DNA of 64,000 nucleotides from Blepharisma stoltei (Eukaryota; Ciliophora; Heterotrichea; Heterotrichida; Blepharismidae), in assembly GCA_914767885.1 (NCBI GenBank), contig CAJZBQ010000014.1, positions 620,001 to 684,000 of the forward strand, in the 5' to 3' direction. Below are positions 51,174-61,831 of this stretch, piece by piece (within the stretch, counting starts at the first letter, position 1; each line of letters opens with the position of its first letter). Position numbers and translations under genes: made by a program. The notes under the pieces are model-generated. The model made no database searches and was not told the origin of the DNA. It saw nothing but the letters and a program-made list of their open reading frames with translations.

Positions 51174-53031
51174 TTATCGCAGTTTTTCTACATCTTTTTT
51201 AAAAGTATACCCTACAAAATTCACATCTTTTTTTTGTGGCCTCTTTTTATTACTGATAGGAGGGTAAAACGGTTCAGTTTCTTCGAATTGTTCAAAATTC
51301 GAGATATCAGTATCTCCACGAAGCTCAGGAGCATAAGGAGCTTCTTGGTTTCTTATATTGTTCCAATCAATACCTGCAAAGAAGGGATGGGCTTTTATTT
51401 CTGCAACTCCTCGGATTCCAAGTCTTGTATTGGACTCACATATTAGTTTTCTTATTAAATCTATAGCAGCGTGGCTAAGCCTTGCTTCTCTAGGAATAGT
51501 GAAGTAATTTTGCCAATTAATGATTTTTTGACAGACTTCTTTAGGCTTGTCAGCATAAAATGGAGGATATCCGACGAGCATTTCAAAGAGCATGACTCCG
51601 ACAGACCACCAGTCGACTGTTTCAGTGTAGCCTTGCCGAGAAAATACCTCTGGGGCAATATAATCAGGAGTCCCAACGGTAGAAAATGCCAATTTTCTAT
51701 TGCGGTGAAACTCGTTTCTTTTGTCAACATATTGCTTCATCCTTTCTTCTTCCAACTTTCTTAACACTTCTCTATGCTGAGAAGGAAATATTTCAGCCTG
51801 TTTAGATAAGCCAAAATCTGAGAGCTTAATATGGCCTCTGTTATCAATAAGTATATTATCAGGCTTCAAGTCTCTATGTATATAATTCATTTTATGTACA
51901 GAGTCCACTGCAAGTATTATCTCTGCAATATAAAATCGGCTTTCAGCTTCAGTCAGGATATTTTTCTTAATCAATAAATTCATAAAATCGCCTCCACCTA
52001 AATATTCCATTGCCAAATACAAGTATTTTTCGTCTTGGAAAGAACATTTCAAATCTACAATCCAGGGATTTTCTGAATGTGCAAGGACATCTCTTTCAGC
52101 TTTAATGTGCTGGATCTGGTTCTTACAAACCATTTCAGCTTTGTCCATTTTCTTTAGTGCGAAGACTTCTCCTGTACCTTTCTTTCTTACAACTCTGACT
52201 TCTCCAAAAGCGCCTTTTCCTATTATACTAGATTAAGATAAATAGCCTACTAAATCGCCCTCATGAGAGAGCAAAAAATTTTTGATCGCTCAGAGGGAGT
52301 TATTTTTTTAAATTTTATAGTAGTTAATTTTTTTGAAATTCAAAATTCCTAATTTGAAGGTTAAAATTAATTTAATTTGCAAAATTTAATGTTTTAAAAT
52401 GTAAACTGCTTTAAATTCAATAGAATTAACTATAGAGATTTAGTTATAATAATTATCACTTTTATTAAAATATTCTTGATTTTTATATTAAAAACACTTT
52501 TTACTCACTTTTTTCATCAATTAATAGGGATTTTCCAATTATTTTGCTCGCTCATAAAAGGGTAATAAAGAGCATTTTTTGGTTAGCCATATATTAGTTG
52601 GCCTGCCAAATATTTTAACTCCTCCCATGGCTTCATTCGCACATAGAGGAGGGATAAGCAATTTTTTGATATTCCAAAATTAATTTGCTTTTTTAAAAAT
52701 GCTCCCGTAGGGCTACTCATATTAGCATGTATATCGCTATTGATTCAAAATCATAAACAGTTATTTTTTGGCGTTTCTCTCTGAGCAGTTCTGCTTCTTT
52801 ATGCAGAATTTCTTGCTTGATCATGCTTCTTTCAGAAGAAGACAGGCAGAGTTCGTCCATAATTTTATTCAGTTCTTGTCATTCTTCTCTACGTCCTTCC
52901 TCTTCTTCTTTGAGCTTTGAGAATCTTCCTTCTATGTAGGCTTTAGCAAGCTGAGCTCTATCACGAGTGACAGAAGATATTTTCTCCCCTTCTTCTTTTC
53001 GTCTTTGAGTTGCTGGTCGAGGACTGGCCAT
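51174..53031 (-). CDS. NDR-family AGC protein kinase, second copy, 449 aa
   Basis: Paralogue of the gene at 47861. An N-terminal helical regulatory region is followed by AIIGKGAFGEVRVV, ALKKM, HRDLKPDNI, SDFGLSK, the basic NDR insert, GTPDYIAPEVFSRQGYTETVDWW (in parts) and FVGYTFK. A 508-bp IES at 52224-52731 splits the gene in the glycine-rich loop; TA-TA removal gives ..ESIAI-IGKGAFGEV and exactly 450 codons. No short intron seen. Compared with the first copy the N-terminal extension is shorter and the C-terminal tail ends soon after the hydrophobic motif. Confidence 0.9.
52224..52731. mobile_element. Composite IES in the NDR kinase glycine loop
   Basis: TA 52224-52225 and TA 52732-52733 bound 508 bp. 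Inside is a CTCCC-family MITE (about 52255-52570: CGCCCTCATGAGAGAGC hairpin, TTATAATAATTATCAC core, TTTTGCTCGCTCATAAAAGGG end) followed by a second hairpin (CTCCTCCCATGGCTTC...ATAGAGGAGGG, 52622-52652) and unrelated sequence. The outer TA-TA junction, not the MITE ends, is what restores the kinase frame. Confidence 0.7.
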
Positions 53032-53615
53032 TTGAATAATTATATTTTAAACTTTAGATATAAATGAACCTTTAAGAGAGCCGTTGTAAATCTGATGGCA
53101 AACTTAGGGTTAATTAATGGTTCTAACAACAAATAAATAAAAATTGTTCTTTTAAGTAAAAGTATAGATAATTCTGCCTTAACTTTGAACATTTCTTTAA
53201 TTATTGTATAATTAGTTATGGTGGTGAATTTTTAATAAACTTAATATTATTTCGAAGAGCTAAAAATTACTTCAAAATAATAGAAAAAACAAGGTTTTGC
53301 CTGAATTTAGCATTCGATATTTTCAAATTTTAAATAAAATGTCGGATCAATAGATAAAAAATTTTGTTTTCTTATGGTAAATATTATTCAGTAAAAATGA
53401 AGCACTAAAAATCAGTTAATGCATAGATCATTTGAAGATTGAGACAATCTTTATTTTTATTTATTTTGAATAAATATCCATCAATTGATAGAGCAGTTAT
53501 TAGGCTATTTAAATATATCGATTTGATGTCTTTTATTTGATTAATAATAATAATATAAAAAAGTTTTGATGGATTAGGATTTTATTGTAAAAGTAAAAAT
53601 TATTCACATTTATAA
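53032..53615. other. Intergenic, AT-rich
   Basis: Divergent promoter region; nothing recognisable. Confidence 0.5.
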
Positions 53616-55196
53616 ATGAAATCTGAAATAGACGAGATCAATCAAGAGTATGTTAATGATAATACAACTAGGTCTGTTTTTCAAATGGGAAAAACAGCAT
53701 CCAACACAAGTGAAAAAGGATCAAGACTAGGAATTGATAGAGAATTTGCATAATCTTAAAATGGTGACATTCGTACAGTACTGGCATTTGACATGTCCTA
53801 GGAATTTAAAAGGCCTGCGATTTTTTCCTTTTCATCCTGCATAGAGAAGGAGCCTTTAACGGCTACACAGTATCAAGGAAGACAGAAGCCAATCTCTCTT
53901 GAGCTGTCGTAATCACAACTCCGTTTCCAAGCATATCCTGGTGAATCGAAGTAGATCAGTCCTGCGACCTGGGCCTGATACATATAAAAATGGTGGGAGC
54001 TCTGGTGTGGCCACCCATAGTGGACGTTAAGCAGGACTCTACGTATTTAGATATCTTTAAGTTAAGATAGAGAGTTTGCAAATGACTGTGCAAAAACCTT
54101 CTCAGAGCTCAAAGAACTTCGTAAAAATGAAAAAAAGGATATTGCAAGAGCATTAAAGGACAAAATTGGAGAAGTGCCAAACAGGCTCGAAGTGAAGTAT
54201 GAAAACCCCGAATGATGGATGAAAGATCCTTTGTAACTGCTATGCAGGATGAAAACTTCAAAAGACTTGGAAAAGCGAAATGTTTTAGAATTGCGAGCTT
54301 CATTAGGACTCGCTGCTCCAACAGAAGTCAAAGAGCTTTCCAAAATCCCATCAACCACTTACTTACAGTCTCCCAGAGCTAAAACATTAGAAGAACTAAA
54401 AGCTATGCGAAAAGAAGAAATGCTGAATCAATTGCATCAGAAAATCGACTACAGCCACGCATCAAGAGAAAAAAAAATGATAGAGCGAGAAATGAAGAAT
54501 TTATATTACATCCCTGAAGGGGTTGAATTCCCAACAATTCGTAAAATAAAAGAAGACGTCAGGATTCAAACTAATGAACATAATATTCAAACTTTTTCAA
54601 ATAATACTATAGGAGTTCATGGGCATGAGCTGCCAAAGTTTGCTGAAGCCCAAAAAGATTATTGGACTATTCGTGACTCATATCAGCCAAACCCAAAATT
54701 TTCAACGAGAACGTCTCTTAGAATGTCACAAAGAAATTGGGCAAAACCAGATATTTATGATGAGCCAATAGAGCCTAAAACAGGAAAGATATTGCCTAGA
54801 TCTTTATCTGAAGCAAAAGTTACAGATAAGCCCAATCATATTTGGCCGTTCCAAGTTTATGCTCCAGTTGAAGGTGATGAGCCAGAAAATTCAAAGCCAA
54901 AGCATAAATATCGGCTGAGCACAATTGTAAATTATTTTCTGCATAGTGCAGCCAAAATGGGGATCTCTCTAGCACCTTTGGGTGACCAGCCCGGCTTGCA
55001 CATGACTCAAGAAATAAAAGAGTCAACGAAGACACAGATCATCCCTGCTGAAAGTGGCAGCCAATTGCTAAACTCTCCTATGCTTGGGAAATCTCCAACG
55101 GTAGCAATGGTAGGAAAGAAATTTCCTTTAGCTAAAGTTCCAAAATCTCCAATTAGATCCAATGGGTTTATAAAATTTAATAATATTGATAATTAG
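53616..55196 (+). CDS. Hypothetical protein, 411 aa
   Basis: ATG 53616; SINE-like insert 53751-54065 removed; 15-nt intron GTAACTGCTATGCAG at 54233-54247; TAG 55194-55196; total exactly 412 codons. Charged, helical N-terminal half (KTLEELKAMRKEEMLNQLHQ) and a Pro/Ser/Lys-rich, probably disordered C-terminal third. No recognised domain. UGA is Trp at 54214 (ENPEWWMKDPL). Confidence 0.75.
53751..54065 (+). mobile_element. SINE-like element in the hypothetical gene
   Basis: A 315-bp insert flanked by GATAGAGAATTTGCA (53736-53750) and GATAGAGAGTTTGCA (54066-54080), a 15-bp duplication with one difference containing TA. The head reads TAATCTTAAAATGGTGACATTCG. It shares a long block with the copy at 8918 and, near its end, GTAGTGGACGTTAA-like sequence with the 59666 copy, tying two subfamilies together. 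Confidence 0.85.
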
Positions 55197-55385
55197 TATC
55201 CTTAGGCTTCACACGTATGTTCTAGTTTGCTAATTCTCTCAAATTCGCTTACTACCTATCTTGGTCGAGCGATTCTATATAAAATTTTTCATAGTTAAAT
55301 TTCATCCCCTATAAAAAGTTCCCTATTATTGCAAAATTGCATATAATCAAATAAATTTATTTGTAATATTTAAAAAATTTTTACC

Positions 55386-56638
55386 TTATCCTCATACTTT
55401 CTGCAAAGATTGAGTTAGCATTTCTGTTATTTGTTGTATAGTCTCCCGTGGATTGTCCCAGTATAAATGATGGCCTGAGTCTGATATTGTTTTGATTCTT
55501 ATCGAGCTAGGATGCTGCTCTCTTAGTTGCTCAGCTCCTCTAGTGCTTACCCAATCTTTGTCTCCAAAAAGGAATCCTATAGGGATTTTCAAATTATTTA
55601 CTCTCTTACATAATGGCATTTTTGCTCACGCGCCTGGATAGCATAAATAAAGCAGGGCTAATTCCCCGCTTGCAGGGAGCAAGTTAATCTGCTCTAAATA
55701 TCTCTCTAAGCTCCTCAGCTCGCTTTGTGGGATTTTGCTTATTTTGCGTATCGAGTACAATTCTAGAAGCTTTCCTGAAAATGGCCCAGCTTTTCTCATA
55801 ATGCTAGTAGGCGTCACATTTCTCGTCCAAAAGAAGACCAGAAACTTCATAGCCCAACGGTACTTTCAATCCTTACTTTCCAGTGTATAAAGATAATTAT
55901 ATCCAGGCGGCTGCTCAGATATGCCGACAGGTGATAAAAATATTAAAGATTGTATATACTGACTCCTCCCCTCCGTGAGCGAACAAAAAAATTTTGTTCG
56001 CTCATGCAGGAGCTTAATTTATAGAAAAAAAAATTTTTTCGAAATTTTAAAATATATTAATTAATTTGTAAAAATTTATGTTTTAAAGCGCAATTTTTAA
56101 AATTAAACAGAATTAGCTAGAGATTTAATGATCATTTATATATAAATTTTTTTTCCATAAAAATTTTTTCTATTGAAAAATTTTTGTTCGCTTACGGAGG
56201 GGGGGAGTGAGGATACTTAGCAGCATAACAACCGGCTATATACCCTCCAAAAGAATGCCCAATTAAAATGAATTTCTCCAAACCGAGTTCTCGTCTGTAG
56301 TTCTCTAAGGGCTCGACGAAAAAGTCTTCTGAATCAGATATAGAAGTTGCCGTAAAATTTGGGCGAGATGATCTTCCCATTCCTAATAAGTCCACAAGAT
56401 AGATATAGTAGAGAGATGCAAGTTGAGAGAGAATTTTATAAAAAATCATTCCAGCTCCACAAAATCCATGCAATAAAATTAATGGTGGATTAGAAGGATC
56501 TCCACAGATGGAAGAATAAAGATGCTGCCCATTTCCTACTGGAATTATTCGGGTTGTTATCTCTATGCCTGAAAATAATTTTAACTGTTCTTCAGCAAGG
56601 TCAAGCTCAGAAGGAGAAAATCTAGACCAACTTGACAT
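55386..56638 (-). CDS. Alpha/beta hydrolase, ABHD4/5-like, 334 aa
   Basis: Probably a lipid hydrolase or acyltransferase. Oxyanion-loop LLHGFCGAGMIF, nucleophile GHSFGGYIA, LSPVGISEQP, Asp in FLFGDKDWVS and His in DSGHHLYWDNP complete a catalytic triad (unlike animal ABHD5, where Ser is lost). A 248-bp MITE at 55960-56207 splits it; excision gives ..AAKYP-QYIQSLIFLSPVG in frame and 335 codons. UGA is Trp at several sites, including two residues before the TAA stop. ATG 56638. Confidence 0.85.
55960..56207. mobile_element. MITE IES in the hydrolase gene, TGA-flanked
   Basis: TGA at 55960-55962 and 56208-56210 flanks 248 bp. Left end CTCCTCCCCTCCGTGAGCGAAC with a hairpin, right end GTTCGCTTACGGAGGGGGGGAG. 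Same family as 42266 but with a deleted middle. No TA junction; frame restoration requires the TGA repeat. Confidence 0.88.
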
Positions 56639-57449
56639 ATTTAATTGTTTAAATATAGCTATCTGTTTGGTAGATATGCCAATAAGCTTTAATATTCGTG
56701 TTAGGATTTACATTGATTTAGCTTATTTATTTCCCTAATATGGTAGGAAATGGTAAGATCAGTTTCATATTTTTGAAATTTACTTCCAATTTGGTTATTG
56801 TGGTCTTAAGCTGAATTTTACCTCTCAAAAATATTTATTGGGCCATTTATCTTTCTAGATAAGATTGAATAAATTTTTATTATTTGAGATTTTAAATTTT
56901 AATGATTTGAAAATATTTTTATCTTATTTTGGAAATAATAGTGCAAATCAAAATAAATATATCAATCTTAAAAATTAAAGTTTGAATTATTTTCGTTTGA
57001 ATAATGTTTATGTCTGATACTTATTTTTAATAAAACCAGTGATAGGCTGTTGGATTTATAATTGAGGTGCAGTAGAAATACTTAATTTGAAAGCTGGGCA
57101 TCTGCTTTTACGCATCCTTGCAAAAATAAAAAAGAACAATTAATTCTAATCTGGATAATAATTTTATTCAGATCTCTTCAAAAAGCCTCATTTATAGGCT
57201 TTGTAGATAATCAAATTAAAATAAAAAACACCATTTATCTTCAAGTTTTAAGAGTAGAGCAACTCATTTATAAATAGCACAATATAATCATTAAAATAAA
57301 GAAAAAGATAAGACTTTTTAATTAAAAAGTTTTTTATGTTCTATTTAAGCTATGGCGCTGAGGAAAATAGATATGCACCTGCTTTCTCTTTCATAAAATT
57401 ATTTTCAAGAAACTAAACTTGTTTATAATTTAAATCAGATAAAAATTTA
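56639..57449. other. Intergenic, AT-rich, about 810 bp
   Basis: The longest plain gap between resolved genes. No open frame of note, no repeat family match. Divergent promoter region for the hydrolase and the cyclase. Confidence 0.5.
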
Positions 57450-60400
57450 ATGGCAAAATCCAGTGTAGAACCCCAGCAGAATCAAATTTCTGAAAAAATT
57501 GATGAATTGAATTCTGACCAACGCTACTTTAAGGGGTATGACTGTATTAAAAATATTCCTCTTTACTGGGGCAATGGAAACAGGAAACCCAAATCCAAGC
57601 TTTCAAAGTGAGCTTCCTGAGTACTTGACAATTGGATCACTCAAGCTTATCTAATGCTTCTCACACTTTTTGCTTTATTTGGCGATGACATCAGACTCTT
57701 AGCTACGGAGCAATCATCTGATGGCTACTTTTTTTGAACAGCATTTGTTTGCCTTGTTTCTTTTGCTGTAGAAATTATTTTATCCTCAATATCTAAGGAG
57801 AAATATTTCAACAGTTTTTTCTTTTGGCTTGATATCTTAGCGACTATATCTCTTATTCTTGATATTGGCTGAGTCTGAAGCTTCATTACAGGCAAAAACT
57901 CCAACCAAGATTCGGAAGACGTCCAGGAAAGCCATGTTTCTCTTAACAGACTGCAAAGTATTACTGGCCCAAGAAATATCAGGCTTATGAGAATTTTTCG
58001 TGTCATTAGGCTTGTTAGGGTCGCTAAAATTTACAAATTAGCAGTCGAGCGTAACCTACAAAAAGACGAAACGAAAAGTGAAAAAAGAGTAGAAATTCGC
58101 TTTAGAGGAAATGAAGCCCCAATAATAGTAGAGGTATGAGACCAAATGCCTCTTAATAATGAAATAGATTTTGATAACTTAGAAGATCAGTCTTCTCACT
58201 CTTTAAGCTCTTTTTCATTAGGGCCGTTTTCACAGGCGGATCATCCTTCATCCGATCCTGCTTCTACTGGCTTGAATTTTGACGTTCCTTCGAATATGAT
58301 TGTTATACAAAACGAAGCTAAAAATGTTGAAAAAAAGGAAAAACCAAAGTCAGACCCTGAGGCCAAACTTGGAAACAGATTGACCGATGTCATTATGAAC
58401 CGAATGATCATTCTGGTTATTGGCGCTGTACTTGTGTTTCCCCTGTTTTATCCTTCTTTGTATCTAGATGACTATAAATTTTTTGAATTCGGCTTAAAAG
58501 CGATAAACATTTAATCAGCCAACCCTCTAAACTCCTGCAGCTTGTCCATGTCTAGTGGGGTGGTGGAATCCAGCCAAGTTTTGCTTGGTTTGGTGATGCG
58601 GAATGCCAGGTTATTTGACTGCAAACTTTACTCCAGATCAAGGTTTTTGCCTCAGAGGAAAATGGAATTAATATTTAGAAAGTTATATCCCAGCAGTGCC
58701 AAAAGCATCTCCTTGTCTATCAGGGCTATTTTCCAGCGTTAAGCCTGAGTATTCCATGAAGGACAATCTTTGTTGACGTGCTGTGCAGTGATATAACTGC
58801 TCTCATTCAAATGCCAGTGAGCAAGTACAAGCCCTTGCCCAGCAGGAGCAACCTTTGCTATGTCGTCAAACGTGATATGGCGAATAAACGTGGAAGCGCT
58901 AAGGGTATATGCAGTCCTTCGGGAATTACAGTGAAATTTTCTATAAGCATAATTAAGGCTAAGATTAAGGCTTAAAAGCAATTTATGATGTTATTTTTGA
59001 GCATGAAGAATTTGAGGTGGCTTGAAATTCATATGTTGACTCCTATAAAGATTTAAACAATCCCTTAATTTACCTGCAAGTCAAAAACAAAAAACTGTGG
59101 AAAGGAGGAGCCTGTCTGGACGATTTACGATTGTCAGAAGTTCTTATATACACAATTGACGGGATGAGCTCTGACTATTACTACTGGATAGTCGCGGTTT
59201 TTGACATGAAGAATACAAGTAAAATGGAAGCATGGATGAGTATGCTGCGGACAGCTTTCATTTGTGTTGTAATTGGGGTTGCTGCATTATTGCTTGCGAA
59301 AGATACAAAAGAAATTTTGTTAAAGCCACTAGAAAAAACAATAAATCGTGTGCAGAATATGTCTAATGACCCACTGCTTGCTATTCAATTAGAAGAATAT
59401 GAATCCTATACAAAAAATTTAAAAGAGAAAAAGGCATGCAAATCTGAGCCTGAAGAAATTAAGCTGCTAGATAACGCAATCAATAAAATCGGCTCACTTT
59501 TATCGATTGGGTTTGGAGAAATAGGTGCGGAGATTATTACTTACAATATGAAAACTAACGGAGGTGAAATTAATCCATTAATTGCAGGAAGACGGTGTTT
59601 CTGCGTTTTTGGAGTGTTATGCATAAAAAACTTGCAAGAACTTACCTCTGATTTAAAAGAAGACATAATAAAATGGCTTTCGCTCGAGCGAAGTTAGCTC
59701 CGCTAACTTTCTCTCATTCAAGCAATTTTATTTATGGGGTTGGGTTTTTACCTCAAGAACTTCTGCACAGCAACAGCGGTTTAACTTTGGGGATAACCAA
59801 AGGAACTGCTCCTCAGTGCGCTCAAGATCTGGAGTTTTTACCCTCAGCACATCCCAAGGGAGATGGACCATCAGGCGGAACACGCGCAGGAGCTGAGTCG
59901 AAACAAAGCCGTGGCGGCAGCGAAGCCCGTCGAAGCCGGAACGCCTTATTCGCCTGTGCCTTGGCGAATCGAAAGGGATCGATCCAGCGGTCTCGGGCCC
60001 GACACGTGGACAAATATGGTGACAGCTCTGGAAACGGCTACCCCGTAGTGGACGTTAAATGTTAATAAATTAATATATATATGTATGTATGATTTAAAAG
60101 AAGACACTATTCAGTTTATTAACAAAATTTCTTTAATCACTCATAGCATTGCTTCTCAGTACTTAGGCTTAGCTAAAAAAATAACTGGAGACAAGCTTTC
60201 AATTGTATGGAAATTCCCTGAAGAGTGCATTGAGCTTGATATCTTCAGCAATGCCAAAAAGGGTTTGAATGATAATTTATTTGTAAAAGAATTAGCAGAC
60301 ATGGCAGTTATCAGTTTTGCAAAAATTTTGGCAGAACTCAAGAAAAGCCAGTTTATTTTGAATAATGGAAATGGTACAGAAATCAGAAAAATAATTTCTG

Positions 60401-60843
60401 AAGAATGCAGCGAAATTGGAATAGGGCTTCATCAAGGCTGGGCATTGGAAGGAACTCTAGGCAGCAAACTAAAAATTGATCCTGTTTATTTGTCCCCGAA
60501 TTTGGACATTGCAATTAAACTAGGAGAAATTACGAATGAATTCCAAACAGCAATTATGATTAGTGAAGATCTTTTTAAAATCTGCTCACAAAAGACACAA
60601 TTACAGCTTAGAGAGACAGGGCGTGTTGCAATTTCTGAAGAAAAAGAAATCGGCGTATATACATGTGATTTAGATTTATCCAAAGTTTCCTTATTGGAAC
60701 CAGATATTCAAGATCCTGAAAAAAGCAAGACATTCAATAGAATTGCAAGAGAGAAGCTTAAAGAATTATCAAAAAGCGGCGAATATCATGTGTCAAAGCT
60801 ATGGGAAGAAGATAATGACTTAAAAAATATGAAGAGTATATAG
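57450..60843 (+). CDS. Ion-channel-like / class III adenylyl-guanylyl cyclase fusion, 824 aa
   Basis: Ciliate-type cyclase fused to a membrane channel module. The N-terminal half has hydrophobic helices and an S4-like voltage sensor (RLMRIFRVIRLVRVAKIY) near 57990; after an extracellular loop and a last helix (AFICVVIGVAALLLA) comes a cyclase catalytic region (60020-60700 equivalent, with CFCVFGVLCI and GIGLHQG). Two SINE-like inserts, 58502-58968 and 59666-60089, are removed, leaving 2475 bp, exactly 825 codons; joins are FGLKA-IYDVIF and SDLKED-TIQFINK. UGA is Trp many times. Catalytic Asp/Arg residues were not all identified, so activity is inferred from architecture. Confidence 0.8.
58502..58968 (+). 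mobile_element. SINE-like element 1 in the cyclase gene
   Basis: A 467-bp insert flanked by GGCTTAAAAGC (58491-58501 and 58969-58979), a perfect 11-bp duplication containing TA within TTAAAA. Reverse-strand relative of the Sec24 insert at 40890. Ends AATTAAGGCTAAGATTAA before the second duplication copy. Confidence 0.85.
59666..60089 (+). mobile_element. SINE-like element 2 in the cyclase gene
   Basis: A 424-bp GC-rich insert flanked by TGATTTAAAAGAAGACA (59649-59665 and 60090-60106), a perfect 17-bp duplication with TTTAAAA. Head TAATAAAATGGCTTTCG, body matches the reverse of 26363-26847, and the end is GTAGTGGACGTTAA plus an AT-rich tail (TTAATAAATTAATATATAT). Open frames inside it (59673-60065) are not conserved in the other copy. 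Confidence 0.9.
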
Positions 60844-60928
60844 AATGCAAAATGAAGCTTTCAATTAAAGTAAGCTTAATCATTTTCGCTTTAATACAAA
60901 TTTGTATAAATAATCATAAATATATTAA

Positions 60929-61831
60929 TTAAATTTGTGGAACCCCTGATATTGCCTGTGAATCAATACCGCATTGCCCAAAAGCAATGAAAAAGAATCC
61001 GTTAAGTCCCCAACTGCTCCCTAGAGAATTCGCACAAATTCAATAATTGAATCCATTCTGGCTTCCCCAGCCAATTATTTTCACGGAGAGATTTCCTAAA
61101 TAAGCACCCGTAACATGTGTATAAATTCCTCCTGAGTAGCTCATGAAGTCTTGGTAGACCATAAAAGTTGATTGTACAGGGCCATTCATTAGAATTGCAG
61201 CTTGAATTGCTGTCTGGCCAATATACGTATACATCATCGATGGGTAATATAAAGTCATCTCTAGCCCATTTGAGCAAGTTGAAGGACAATATGTAGTCTG
61301 GCCATAATATGGAATGCAGCTTGATGTAGGGACACCATTAGCCATAAACTCTCATGCAAGGTCAGCATAGCCGCCTGTGCATCCATCATTCATGTAATCA
61401 CATGAAATTATGTATTGAGCAGAAAGGACTATATTTGTGGAACCTTTAGAAGCAATGCAAAAAAGGTCTGATAAAACTTCAGAAGCTGCAAAGGCTCAGC
61501 TTGAGCTGCATTTCCCTTGACTTTGGATAGGGTGAATACATTTTGGCCATTGATTTCTAGAATCAAATCCTTGAGGAATTGTGAGGAAATTCAAAATAAG
61601 TCCCCAGTCATATTCTTTAAAAGTGCTTGGCTTTATTTGAGTATGTGTGTATTGCATGGCCTCTGCTATAGTCATTTCTCCAACCCAGCTAGAAGATGCT
61701 GTCCATAAATCTTGGCTTTGATTGACAAAATCTATTGATTCTTGAGGCATTACCAACTCGTCCATGTGAAGCGGATAAATTGATTTCACACAAAATACAG
61801 ATACAAAAATTGAAAGCACAATAATTTTCAT
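60929..61831 (-). CDS. Papain-family (cathepsin B-like) pseudoprotease, 300 aa
   Basis: Secreted C1A-fold protein. Signal peptide MKIIVLSIFVSVFCVKS, a short propeptide, then the mature domain with YIISCDYMNDGCTGG and WICANSLGSSWG. The catalytic Cys position reads Ser (QGKCSSSWAFA, normally QGxCGSCWAF) and the catalytic His is lost (LSVKIIGWG, normally HAVKIIGWG); the Asn is kept. So it is probably inactive, as in TINAG-like proteins or Ser-type papain relatives. Single exon, UGA as Trp three times, TAA 60929-60931. Confidence 0.85.

Noticed and set aside
59673-60065. A 130-codon open frame in the second cyclase insert
   Set aside because: It lies inside a retroelement copy, is not conserved in the related copy at 26363-26847, and shows no domain.
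1458-61500. Many genes apparently truncated by UGA codons (pseudogenes)
   Set aside because: UGA falls at conserved Trp positions, for example DSITYWKG in the aminopeptidase and SSSWAFA in the cathepsin-like protein, so it is a sense codon.
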